Assembly: GCF_001889045.1 (NCBI RefSeq)
Contig: NZ_CP018155.1
Span: 2,792,001 to 2,856,000 of the forward strand
Direction of reading: 5' to 3'
Length of the DNA: 64,000 nt
Source: Tenacibaculum todarodis
GTDB lineage: Bacteria > Bacteroidota > Bacteroidia > Flavobacteriales > Flavobacteriaceae
Notes under the pieces: generated by a model
The model's input: only the letters and a program-made list of their open reading frames with translations
What the model was told of the DNA's origin: nothing
Database searches by the model: none
In this document: positions 34,304-43,541 of the stretch, in pieces
Position numbering within the stretch: position 1 is the stretch's first letter
Layout of the letters: each line of letters begins with the position of its first letter
Program-made: the position numbers and the translations under genes

Positions 34304-37085
34304 GTAAACTAAAATGCCCTTTTCTAGTTTTTAAATTTCCATTTCTATCAACTAATTGAACCGTAAACCAATATTCGTTTGAAGGTACAGGTTTCCCTTT
34401 GTATAAACCATTCCAAGTTGGGTTTTCAGCAGATAATTCTGCCATTATTTTTCCAAATCTATTGTAAATAAGAATAGTACTTGAAGGATAAAAAGTAGCA
34501 TTAAACCCTTTAATTGTCCAAACATCGTTAATTCTATCGTTGTTTGGGGTTATAAACTTTGGATAACTAATTACAGAAACTTCTTCTTGAGCTATACCAC
34601 AGTCATCTTTATCTCTGATTTCAATAGTATAAATTCCTCCTTTTAAGTTTTCAAAAACTGGACTGTTCTGGTAATCATAAACAGTCAATAAATTTTCATC
34701 TAATAGACTAAATTGATATTCTCCTTGTCCAAGATTAGCTGTATTAATTACAATTGAATTGTTATCAGAATCGTCAACAATTTCAATGTCATTTTGCGTT
34801 ATGGTTGCAATTTCGGATTCAATTATAGTAATTGTTGCCTTATCAGAATCACAACCAAACTGAGAAGTTGCTATTACAGAATACATTCCGCCTTCATTTA
34901 CAGGAATCGTTTCTCCTGTGCCTATTTGAGTTCCATTTTCATCTGTCCAAGTGTAGGTGTAATTTGAGTTCGGGTTTTCTACAGAAATATCTTTTGAAGG
35001 AGAACTCGTCATACAAATTATGTCTTCTGGAAATACTTTAACAACAGGTTTCTCTCTAACAATAAAGGCAACTGTGGTTTCTTCATAACAAACAGCATAA
35101 ATCGGATTTTCAATTCTTACCGTAATAGTTTGTGATGCCGTTGTAAACGGATTTGGCAACGGACTTGGTAATGCCGTTCCATTTTCATCAAAGTATTTTA
35201 CAACCATTCCTGTTTGTGTGCCTAAAATAGTGCTTTCTATATTTGATGTATCAAAAGCAATTATTCCATCAGTATCATTGTCACATTGTTCTAAAGGTGC
35301 TATTGGGTTTGCAATTGGTACAGCATTTACCACAAAATCAAAAGTAGTTTCCGCATAACATTGTCCATCAGAATCTTGACTTGATGTGTTGGTAACTCTA
35401 GCTGTTATAGTTTGTGAAGCAGTATAAAAAGGATTTGGCAACGGACTTGATAAACTTGCTCCGTTTTCATCAAAATAGGTTACTGTCATTCCTGTTTGAG
35501 AACCTAAAAGTGTGCTTTTGATATTTGATGTATCAAAAGCAAACAAACCATCTCTATCATTATCACATTCTGGAGTAATAGTTACAGGATTTGCTACAGG
35601 TTGCGCTTCTACATTCAACGTAATATGATGCCCTAAACCTAAACAATCATTATCTAGTGCGCTATCAACTCGAATGTAAATCTCTTGCTGATTTGGGCTT
35701 GCTGTATTTTGATAATTTGAAATATTAGCATCAGGTATTGCATTCATTTCTGCCAAGGCTTCTGCTTCGGATTGATAATATTTTATAATCAATTGTTGAC
35801 CAGCTGGAAAAATATTTTCAATTTCAGTGGTTACTTGACTGAAATCAAAAGTTGCAATTCCGTCTGTGGTATTTGCACCATCATCACACTCATAAAACTC
35901 TTTTGTGTAGGTTAACGGTATTTTCGTGGTAGAAACTATTAAGTCAATTTGGCTGGTTCTAAAACATCCGTTGGTATTTTCAATTCTTGCCCAAACCGTA
36001 TCTGAACTTACAGTTTGATTTTCATAAGCTGTAAAGTTTGCAATAGGTGGCGTATTATTCTCTTGAGCTTGTAATTCAGTTTCAAAATAAGTAATTGTAT
36101 AACTTGAAGAATTAGTAATAATTTCTTCATTCACTTCTGTTAAATTGAAAAAACTAAATCCATTAATATCAAAATTATCACATTGTTTTAATTGAACAAG
36201 TGGATTAACAATAGGAGCGTCGAAAATTTCTATTTCTTTAGGTATTGTATAATTTGTTCCATCTGTATGAAGAACTTCTGCTGTAACATTATAAATTCCT
36301 GGGCTTGAAAATTGATGTACAACATCTATAGAGTTAGAGGTATTATTAACTCCTGAGCTTGGGTCATCAAAATTCCAAATTACAGTGTCAATTTCTGATT
36401 GATTAGTTAATGTGAAATCTATTTCTGAATTAATACAATTATTTTCACTTTCTATTTCAAAAGGTAAAATTGTTTTAGATTCTCCGTTAACAGTTATGTA
36501 ATACCGAGCATTGGGACGACCGATTTCTGTAGTGCTTTTATATTCTTGAAAAGGTGGACATCCTCCACTGTCGGATTTGAACCATGATAAATCATTATCA
36601 TTTTGAGTACCAGCACAAAATGCTACAGCAGAACTTGCTGTACTATGTAATTGTTTTACTTCAACTAAAATTTTTTTTACACTAGCAGGTACAATAACTT
36701 CATTGTCAAAAATCACATTCACAATATGAGGCTGATCTGTAGTAGCAAATTGATGTACACTTTGACTACTTCCAATTAAACTATTTTCAGAAAAAGAATC
36801 CGGAAAGTCATCATCGATTTCATAAATATTAAATTGAATATAAACTCCCCAATTAGAGGAGTTAAAAAGCCCAACTTTCCCTGACTTAATAACAAATTCT
36901 TCATTTGTATTGATATTAAAGTTTTCAAGTTTAAATGTTCTTGCCCAATTAATACCACCCCAACTACAGCCGTACATATTATTTTGAATAACATCATCAC
37001 CAACATTATGAGATAAAGTGATTTGAGAATTAGAATTGAAATAAAAAAGAAAACAAAAAAGAATTGAAAGGAGTGTTTTTTTCAT
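34293..37085 (-). CDS. Large secreted protein with PKD-like domain and T9SS type B sorting domain
   Basis: 930 residues from the ATG at 37085, followed by a signal peptide (about 1-21). Residues about 20-205 form an adhesive-looking beta domain, then a PKD-like domain near 220-285 (IDTVIWNFDDPSSG). Three divergent units related to the repeats of the next gene follow, containing FDTSNIKSTLLGSQTGM and FDTSNIESTILGTQTGM. An Ig-like segment precedes the last 95 residues, a gliding-motility-associated C-terminal domain: FITPNNDRINDVWTIKGF, IYNRFGKIM and GHFSLLRK. The protein is exported by T9SS and attached or released at the surface; adhesion or motility is likely. It ends 11 bases inside the DUF1569 gene. 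Confidence 0.9.
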   Translation of the reverse strand: MKKTLLSILFCFLFYFNSNSQITLSHNVGDDVIQNNMYGCSWGGINWARTFKLENFNINTNEEFVIKSGKVGLFNSSNWGVYIQFNIYEIDDDFPDSFSENSLIGSSQSVHQFATTDQPHIVNVIFDNEVIVPASVKKILVEVKQLHSTASSAVAFCAGTQNDNDLSWFKSDSGGCPPFQEYKSTTEIGRPNARYYITVNGESKTILPFEIESENNCINSEIDFTLTNQSEIDTVIWNFDDPSSGVNNTSNSIDVVHQFSSPGIYNVTAEVLHTDGTNYTIPKEIEIFDAPIVNPLVQLKQCDNFDINGFSFFNLTEVNEEIITNSSSYTITYFETELQAQENNTPPIANFTAYENQTVSSDTVWARIENTNGCFRTSQIDLIVSTTKIPLTYTKEFYECDDGANTTDGIATFDFSQVTTEIENIFPAGQQLIIKYYQSEAEALAEMNAIPDANISNYQNTASPNQQEIYIRVDSALDNDCLGLGHHITLNVEAQPVANPVTITPECDNDRDGLFAFDTSNIKSTLLGSQTGMTVTYFDENGASLSSPLPNPFYTASQTITARVTNTSSQDSDGQCYAETTFDFVVNAVPIANPIAPLEQCDNDTDGIIAFDTSNIESTILGTQTGMVVKYFDENGTALPSPLPNPFTTASQTITVRIENPIYAVCYEETTVAFIVREKPVVKVFPEDIICMTSSPSKDISVENPNSNYTYTWTDENGTQIGTGETIPVNEGGMYSVIATSQFGCDSDKATITIIESEIATITQNDIEIVDDSDNNSIVINTANLGQGEYQFSLLDENLLTVYDYQNSPVFENLKGGIYTIEIRDKDDCGIAQEEVSVISYPKFITPNNDRINDVWTIKGFNATFYPSSTILIYNRFGKIMAELSAENPTWNGLYKGKPVPSNEYWFTVQLVDRNGNLKTRKGHFSLLRK

Positions 37086-37091
37086 AGAATT

Positions 37092-37099
37092 CAAAAATA
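37092..37099 (-). promoter_or_regulatory. Candidate minus-7 box of the T9SS cargo gene
   Basis: TATTTTTG on the minus strand matches TAnnTTTG and ends six bases before the ATG at 37085. A good minus-33 element is not seen, so this may be chance in AT-rich DNA. Confidence 0.35.
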
Positions 37100-37146
37100 T
37101 GAATTTTACTCCAATATTTTCATCTTCTAAAATAACTTTAAAAGTT

Positions 37147-40100
37147 TCACTTCCTAAGTAAACTAAAATGCCCTTTTTCTTCTCTTAATCTCCCATAAAT
37201 ATCCGTCAATAAAACTAAATACCAATAATCTGTAGAAGGCATTCTTTTTCCTCTAAAAGTTCCATTCCAAGATGGGTTTTCGGCAGGAAGTTCTGCCATT
37301 ACTTTTCCATATCTATTATAAATATGAATACTACTTGATGGATAAAATGAATTATTAAAACCTTCAATTGTCCAAAAATCATTGATGCCATCTTCATTTG
37401 GAGTAAAGAAATTTGGGAAATTTAGTATAGAGATATTAACCTCATCTGTTCCGCAATTATGTATATCTTTAACTAAAACTGTGTACAAACCAATATCTAA
37501 ATTATCAAAAAACGGTTCACTTTGATAATCATATACAACATTTAAATTATCATCTAACAAACTGAATTGATATTCTCCTGGTAAAAGATTAGATGTATTT
37601 ATGGTAATTGAATTGCTTGTCGAATTTTCATGTATAGTAATATCATCAATTGTAAGTACAGGAATATTAGATTCAATAACGTTTATTTGAGCATTATTTG
37701 TAATACAACCTAAAGGCAGTGTTGCGCTAACATTAAACAAACCAGCATTGGAAACATTTATAGTTGCACCAGAACCAATTTGAGTTCCGTTTTCATCAGT
37801 CCAAAGATAGGTGTAATTAGGGTTTGGATTCATCACAGAAATATCTAAAGAAGGGTTTTCTGTCATACAAATAGTTGCTTCTGGATCTACTTGAACAATG
37901 GGTTCTTGTCTAACAATAAATTCGATTGTAGTTTCCGAAAAACAAGACGCAGAAAGACTGTTTTCAACTCTCACAGAAATAGTTTGTGTCTCAGAATTAA
38001 ACGGATTTGGAAGCGGACTTGGAAGTGCATTTCCGTTTTCATCCGTATAAGAAACAGTCATTCCTGTTTGATCATTAAGTAGTATGTTTTCTATTGTTGA
38101 AGTATCAAAATCAGCAAATCCATCTGTATCATCATCACATACTTCTTGAGCAGGAATTGTTGTTATAGTTGGATTTTCATTCACAATAAATTCGATTGTA
38201 GTTTCCGTAAAACAAGTCGCAGAAAGACTGTTTTCAACTCTTACCGAAATTGTTTGCGAATCGGAATTGAACGGATTTGGCAACGGACTTGGCAATGTAT
38301 TTCCGTTTTCATTGGTATAAAAAAAAGTCATTCCTGTTTGTCCATTTAGCAGCGTATTTTCTATGGTTGAAGTATCAAAATCAGCAAAACCATCAGAATC
38401 ATCATCACATATTTCTTGAGCAGGAATTGTTGTTATAGTTGGATTTGCATTCACAATAAATTCGATTGTAGTTTCCGTAAAACAAGTCGCAGAAAGACTA
38501 TTTTCAACTCTTACCGAAATTGTTTGCGAATCGGAATTAAATGGATTTGGCAACGGGCTTGGCAATGGATTTCCATTTTCAGCTGAATAAGAAACCGTCA
38601 TTCCTGTTTGCCCGTTTAACAACGTGTTTTCTATGGTTGAAGTATCAAAATCAGCAAAACCATCAGAATCATCATCACAAACTTCTTGAGCAGGAATTGT
38701 TGTTATAGTTGGATTTGCATTCACAATAAAATCGATAGTTGTTTCAGCAAAACAAGTTGAAGAAAGACTATTTTCAACTCTCACATTAACAGTTTGTGTC
38801 TCAGAATTAAACGGGTTTGGTAACGGACTCGGAAGTGTATTTCCATTTTCATCAGTATAAGAAACAATCATTCCAGTTTGTCCGTTTAGTAAGGTGTTTT
38901 CTATGGTTGAAGTATCAAAATCTGCAAATCCGTCAGTATCATCATCACAGACTTCTTGAGCAGGAATTGTTGTTAAAGTTGGATTTGCATTCACAATAAA
39001 TTCGATTGTAGTTTCCGCAAAACAAGTCGCAGAAAGACTGTTTTCAACTCTTGCAGTAATTGTTTGCGAATTGGAATTAAACGGATTTTGTAACGGACTT
39101 GGAAGCACATTTCCATTTTCATCCGTATAAAAAACCGACATTCCTGTTTGTCCGTTTAATAAGGTGTTTTCTATGGTTGAAGTATCAAAATCTGCAAATC
39201 CATCAGTATCATTATCACATACTTCTTGAGTTGGAATTGCTGTTATAGTTGGATTTGCATTCACAATAAAATCAATTGTAGTTTCCGCAAAACAAGTCGC
39301 AGAAAGACTGTTTTCAACTCTCACATTAACAGTTTGTGTCTCAGAATTAAACGGGTTTGGTAACGGACTTGGAAGCGCATTTCCATTTTCATCCGTATAA
39401 AAAACAGACATTCCGGTTTGTCCGTTTAATAAGGTGTTTTCTATAGTTGAGGTATCAAAAGCCGCTGTTCCGTCTGTATCAGTTTGACAACTATTCAGAG
39501 ATATATTTTGATTTAAAGTAGGGATTTTTAATACTTCAAAAGGATATGTTATAGAGCAACCACCACTTGTATTATAAATTATATTTGTAGTTCCAATGCC
39601 TACAGAAGTTACAAGTCCAGTATTATTAACTGTAGCAACATTTATATTAGAAGACGTCCAAGGTATAGTAGAATCTGGCATTCCTGTAGCAATTAATTGG
39701 GTATTATCTCCTTCGCATATTTTAGAAAGCCCAGAAACTGAACCTTCATTTACCGTTAAAAGAATGCTATTACTTTGTATGCAATTTTCTAGAGATTCAA
39801 TTTGAAGTCTATAAAGAGAACTAGCAATTGCATTGTTAGGAATTGTACAGGTTATGGTTCCGCTACTATTTGTTGTAACTGTACCTATTTCAGTAGCATT
39901 GGAAAAATCACCATTTTCATCACTTAAAGAAGCCGAAAAAACTGAACCTGGACTAAAAACACCTGTAAGTTCAAAAGAAATTTCAAAACTTTCATTAACA
40001 CATAATCTCAACGGAGGGTTTGGTTCTAGTAATTCAATGTTTTTTAAAATGTTATCATACACCGTTAAAAATATTTCTCCATTAGATTCGTAAACTACAA

Positions 40101-41139
40101 CAATATTGTCTGTTGTTGGGCTTCTAGCAATATTATGGCTTTCTCCACTTGCAACTACAATTGGTGTGTCAAAACTATTACCTTGATTAGAACTTACACT
40201 AATCATTAAATCTCCATTACTTCTTCTATAACCATCAATTAAAGTACCTTGATTGTCTGCATATAAAGTTCTTGCTTGTGCTGTAGTTGTATTTAGACCT
40301 AGAGTTAATTCAGTTATTACCCCAGTATTTACGTCCATTTTGTAGCCTAAATTAGTAGACGGATTTGTTTCTCCGCCACCAACAAAAATAAAAGTTCCAC
40401 AAGGTCCATCGCTTAAAGCGTAACTAGAGTAATAAACCAAGCCCGAAGGATTTAAATTTGTTTGTGATAAAGAAGTACCTTGGTTTGTGCTTTCAAAAAG
40501 TAACAAATTAGGATTATCCATTGGCATATAAACAACACCATTTTGGTCTGTTAATACATCTGCAAAAATCATAGATCTACCTGTTGAGGTAGCATTGAAA
40601 CCACCAACACCATTATTGTTATTGTAGTATAAATTTCTCCCTTGTCTTTCTGTTAGATATACATTTTCGTTATAAGTTGTCATATGTATTTGGGTATCTA
40701 AAATAGTAGAACTAATTAATTCTGGAGTACTAAAAGTTGCGCCACCATCTGTACTTAGTGTAAAATAAATAGATTTACTTTCTACCCAAGCAATAAAAAC
40801 AGTTCCTTGGTTGTTAATTGCAATTTCGGGCTCAACATTAGTTGCAATAGCAACCAAAACACTCGAATTAAAATTTAAACCGTCAGTAGTGCTTTTAGCA
40901 ACTCTTACTTGATTATTATTAGCGTATACAACGTAAATATTTCCGTTAAAATCAATAGCAACATTTCTACTTGTATTTGCATTACCAAGGTTGTTATTTG
41001 TGCCATTATCACTTACAGGAATATCTGCGTATAATGGTGTTTGCGCTAAAGAAGAAAAGCTAAAAAACAACAGAAAACCAATAAAACAAATTGTTGTTTT
41101 ATTGCATAGATTTCCCAAGAGTTGTTTTTCACCTCTCAT
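37147..41139 (-). CDS. Giant secreted repeat protein with T9SS type B sorting domain
   Basis: 1330 residues. Signal peptide ends near LAQT (about residue 34). Residues about 40-370 contain BNR/sialidase-like strands with Asp-Gly turns (STDGLNFN, STDGGATFS), suggesting a beta-propeller. Two Ig-like regions follow, one of Big_2 type (IPWTSSNINVATVNNTGLVTS). Six tandem 90-residue units then occupy about 540-1080, each with CDDDTDGFADFDTSTIEN, an LNGQTGM block, LPSPLPNPF and RVENSLSATCF. Each unit has two Cys, possibly disulfide-bonded, and Asp-rich calcium-like loops. The C-terminus is a type B sorting domain (FFTPNEDGINDFW to GHFSLLRK). It is adjacent to a smaller paralogue with the same end. 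Confidence 0.92.
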   Translation of the reverse strand: MRGEKQLLGNLCNKTTICFIGFLLFFSFSSLAQTPLYADIPVSDNGTNNNLGNANTSRNVAIDFNGNIYVVYANNNQVRVAKSTTDGLNFNSSVLVAIATNVEPEIAINNQGTVFIAWVESKSIYFTLSTDGGATFSTPELISSTILDTQIHMTTYNENVYLTERQGRNLYYNNNNGVGGFNATSTGRSMIFADVLTDQNGVVYMPMDNPNLLLFESTNQGTSLSQTNLNPSGLVYYSSYALSDGPCGTFIFVGGGETNPSTNLGYKMDVNTGVITELTLGLNTTTAQARTLYADNQGTLIDGYRRSNGDLMISVSSNQGNSFDTPIVVASGESHNIARSPTTDNIVVVYESNGEIFLTVYDNILKNIELLEPNPPLRLCVNESFEISFELTGVFSPGSVFSASLSDENGDFSNATEIGTVTTNSSGTITCTIPNNAIASSLYRLQIESLENCIQSNSILLTVNEGSVSGLSKICEGDNTQLIATGMPDSTIPWTSSNINVATVNNTGLVTSVGIGTTNIIYNTSGGCSITYPFEVLKIPTLNQNISLNSCQTDTDGTAAFDTSTIENTLLNGQTGMSVFYTDENGNALPSPLPNPFNSETQTVNVRVENSLSATCFAETTIDFIVNANPTITAIPTQEVCDNDTDGFADFDTSTIENTLLNGQTGMSVFYTDENGNVLPSPLQNPFNSNSQTITARVENSLSATCFAETTIEFIVNANPTLTTIPAQEVCDDDTDGFADFDTSTIENTLLNGQTGMIVSYTDENGNTLPSPLPNPFNSETQTVNVRVENSLSSTCFAETTIDFIVNANPTITTIPAQEVCDDDSDGFADFDTSTIENTLLNGQTGMTVSYSAENGNPLPSPLPNPFNSDSQTISVRVENSLSATCFTETTIEFIVNANPTITTIPAQEICDDDSDGFADFDTSTIENTLLNGQTGMTFFYTNENGNTLPSPLPNPFNSDSQTISVRVENSLSATCFTETTIEFIVNENPTITTIPAQEVCDDDTDGFADFDTSTIENILLNDQTGMTVSYTDENGNALPSPLPNPFNSETQTISVRVENSLSASCFSETTIEFIVRQEPIVQVDPEATICMTENPSLDISVMNPNPNYTYLWTDENGTQIGSGATINVSNAGLFNVSATLPLGCITNNAQINVIESNIPVLTIDDITIHENSTSNSITINTSNLLPGEYQFSLLDDNLNVVYDYQSEPFFDNLDIGLYTVLVKDIHNCGTDEVNISILNFPNFFTPNEDGINDFWTIEGFNNSFYPSSSIHIYNRYGKVMAELPAENPSWNGTFRGKRMPSTDYWYLVLLTDIYGRLREEKGHFSLLRK
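37906..39525 (-). repeat. Six in-frame 270-bp DNA repeats
   Basis: The GGTTGAAGTATCAAA landmark recurs at an exact 270-base step (near 38110, 38378, 38648, 38918, 39188 and 39458). Copies are highly alike at DNA level, including many silent positions, so they arose by recent duplication or are kept alike by recombination. Confidence 0.92.
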
Positions 41140-41221
41140 TAATAGTAGTTTTTGGTATGTAAATTTAGGGAATTAAAAGAAGTAATAACACTCTTAAAAT
41201 AAGGATTTTACCTATTTTTTT

Positions 41222-41346
41222 GGCGTTTTAACAGGCTTTCACTATTCGCTTTTTTGTTTTTGCTAAAACAAAAAGAGCTCAAACATAGAGCCTGTCTTGA
41301 GCGCAGTCGAAAGGTTCAATCCTTAACGCGCGTACTTGCCAACTAA
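41222..41346. repeat. Dispersed intergenic repeat, family A, copy 3
   Basis: It begins GGCGTTTTAACAGGCT as at 33687, has the inner pair CTTTTTTG / CAAAAAG, then TTCAATCCTTAACGCG and the tail TACTTGCCAACTA. It fills most of the gap between the T9SS gene start and comM. Confidence 0.75.
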
Positions 41347-41368
41347 TTCCTGAAAATTGCTAACTATT

Positions 41369-42907
41369 TTATCCTAACCAACCTTCTCTGTCTAAACTTC
41401 TATATTGTATTGCTTCTGCTATATGATCTGGAGAAATATTTTCCTCATTTGCTAAATCGGCAATTGTTCTAGAGACCTTTAAAATTCTATCGTAAGCACG
41501 GGCAGAAAGGTTTAATTTATCCATTGCAGTTTTTAAAAGCGTTTTACTTTCTAAAGATAATTTGCAATATTTTCGAATTTGTTTTACACTCATTTGAGCG
41601 TTGTAATGTACATTTTCAAATTCCTTAAAACGTTCAGATTGTATCTCTCTACCTAAAGTAACACGCTCTCTAATTTTTACCGAAGATTCACCTTTTCGTT
41701 CATCAGAAAGTTTTTCAAACGGAACCGGAGTAACTTCAATATGAATATCAATTCTATCTAATAAAGGTCCAGAAACTTTACTTAAATAACGCTGCATTTC
41801 TTGAGGAGATGATGTCATTGGCGAATCTGGATTGTTAAAATATCCTGATGGACTCGGATTCATACTTGCCACCAACATAAAACTACTTGGGTAATTTACA
41901 GAAAAGCGAGCTCTAGAAATAGTAACTTCTCTATCTTCTAAAGGTTGTCGCATCACTTCTAAAACGCCACGCTTAAACTCTGGTAATTCATCTAAGAATA
42001 ACACGCCATTATGTGCCAAAGAAATTTCTCCAGGTTGTGGATGGCTATTACCGCCACCAATTAAAGCAATGTCAGAAATTGTATGATGTGGACTTCTAAA
42101 AGGTCTTTCATATAACAATCCATTGTTTTTAGTTTTACCAACTACCGAATGAATTTTGGTGGTTTCCAAAGCTTCATGTAACGTCATTGGAGGTAAAATG
42201 GAAGGTAATCGTTTTGCTAACATAGTTTTTCCTGCTCCTGGTGGGCCAATAAGAATAATATTATGTCCGCCAGCTGCGGCAATTTCCATACAGCGTTTTA
42301 TAGATTCTTGTCCTTTTACATCGCTAAAATCAAACTCAGGGAAATCTACATTTTTATAAAATTCTGCACGAGTATCAACAACTGTAGGTTTTAGTAATTC
42401 ATCACCATTAAAATGATTGATAACTTCCATAATATTTTCAACCCCCAAAACTTCTAAATTGTCTACAATAGCAGCTTCTTTTGCATTTTCTTTCGGAAGT
42501 ATAAAATATTTATAACCTTCTTCGCGTGCTTTTATTGCGATAGGTAAAGCGCCTTTTATGGGTTGTAAACTTCCGTCTAAAGATAATTCACCCATAATAA
42601 TGTACTCATCAATTCCATCAGATTTAATTTGATTTGAAGCAGCAAGGATTCCCATTGCCAGCGTTAAATCATAAGAAGCACCTTCTTTTCGAATATCGGC
42701 AGGCGCCATATTAATGATAATTTTCTTTCCAGGAAGTTTGTAAGAATTGTTGTTAAGTGCAGCGGAAATTCGATAAGAACTTTCTCGAACGGCATTATCT
42801 GGTAAACCTACCAAATGATAACCAATACCTTTATCAATATTTACTTCAACAGTAATTGTGGTAGCATCAATGCCGAAAACGGCGCTACCATAGACTTTAA
42901 CTAGCAT
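41369..42907 (-). CDS. comM: ComM/YifB family Mg-chelatase-like AAA+ ATPase
   Basis: 512 residues. The N-terminal ChlI-like domain starts MLVKVYGSAVFGIDA and includes IINMAPADIRKEGASYDL; Walker A is LIGPPGAGKTMLAKRLP near residue 217, Walker B LFLDELPEF near 302, and the C-terminal domain contains SARAYDRILKVSRTIADL. ComM is a hexameric helicase that aids branch migration during natural transformation in bacteria where it has been studied. Here it is the only competence-linked gene in the window. A TATCTTTA sequence about 30 bases upstream may be its minus-7 box. Confidence 0.95.
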   Translation of the reverse strand: MLVKVYGSAVFGIDATTITVEVNIDKGIGYHLVGLPDNAVRESSYRISAALNNNSYKLPGKKIIINMAPADIRKEGASYDLTLAMGILAASNQIKSDGIDEYIIMGELSLDGSLQPIKGALPIAIKAREEGYKYFILPKENAKEAAIVDNLEVLGVENIMEVINHFNGDELLKPTVVDTRAEFYKNVDFPEFDFSDVKGQESIKRCMEIAAAGGHNIILIGPPGAGKTMLAKRLPSILPPMTLHEALETTKIHSVVGKTKNNGLLYERPFRSPHHTISDIALIGGGNSHPQPGEISLAHNGVLFLDELPEFKRGVLEVMRQPLEDREVTISRARFSVNYPSSFMLVASMNPSPSGYFNNPDSPMTSSPQEMQRYLSKVSGPLLDRIDIHIEVTPVPFEKLSDERKGESSVKIRERVTLGREIQSERFKEFENVHYNAQMSVKQIRKYCKLSLESKTLLKTAMDKLNLSARAYDRILKVSRTIADLANEENISPDHIAEAIQYRSLDREGWLG

Positions 42908-42962
42908 ATTTTTTTCTTTCTCTTTTTGTTAAAGATAGAGAAAAATATTAAATGTTTGAAAA

Positions 42963-43535
42963 CTATGCTTTTAAAGATTTTTTAAATAGCTTTTTATACA
43001 GTTTTCTGATTCCTAAGAAAATTAAAACAACCAAAATAATAGCTACTATTGGGAGTAATATTGAGAAAACAGAAAGTACCATTGCAGTTCCTGTTTCTAC
43101 GGTAGCAATAATAGGGTTTGCTATTCCACCTGTTGTGGCTGTTGAGGTAAGTCTAGTAGAAGCAGTAGTTCCCTTAATAACAGTTGCTGTTCCTCCACCT
43201 GCAATAATAGCTAATGCCCATGTAATTACTGGAGATAAATCTGCAACTGTAGAAATCATTACTGCGGTTCCAGCAATTGCTGCTAACGGAACAGCTATAG
43301 TGTCTAATAAATTATCGAACCAAGGAATATAATAGGCAAAAATTTCAGCAAGCATTGCAATTCCTAATGTTATTAGAGCAGGGATACTTGCAATCCAAAG
43401 CCAACTTTCATTTAAAGGTATTACACCAGAATATCCAGCTAAACTTAATGCGAAAAGCGGGAAAAATACTCTAAAACCTACTGAAGCAGCAAGTCCAATT
43501 CCTAGAAAAATACTGATTATGCTTTCTGGAGACAT
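42963..43535 (-). CDS. DUF4126 membrane protein
   Basis: 190 residues. The start has the pattern LGIGLAASVGFRVFFPLFALSLAGY, typical of DUF4126; the middle holds EIFAYYIPWFDNLLDTIAVPLAAIAGT and a Gly/Thr-rich loop GGGTATVIKGTTASTRLTST between helices. Five or six helices end with a basic tail RKLYKKLFKKSLK. The family has no assigned function. The antisense frame is also open for 126 codons, but only this strand shows family features. It follows dsbD by six bases on the same strand, so the two may share a message. Confidence 0.85.
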   Translation of the reverse strand: MSPESIISIFLGIGLAASVGFRVFFPLFALSLAGYSGVIPLNESWLWIASIPALITLGIAMLAEIFAYYIPWFDNLLDTIAVPLAAIAGTAVMISTVADLSPVITWALAIIAGGGTATVIKGTTASTRLTSTATTGGIANPIIATVETGTAMVLSVFSILLPIVAIILVVLIFLGIRKLYKKLFKKSLKA

Positions 43536-43541
43536 TTTAGT

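Noticed and set aside
42952..43332. A 126-codon open frame on the plus strand opposite DUF4126
   Set aside because: The minus strand shows clear DUF4126 features; the plus frame is low-complexity Val/Ile/Ala sequence expected from the antisense of a membrane protein.
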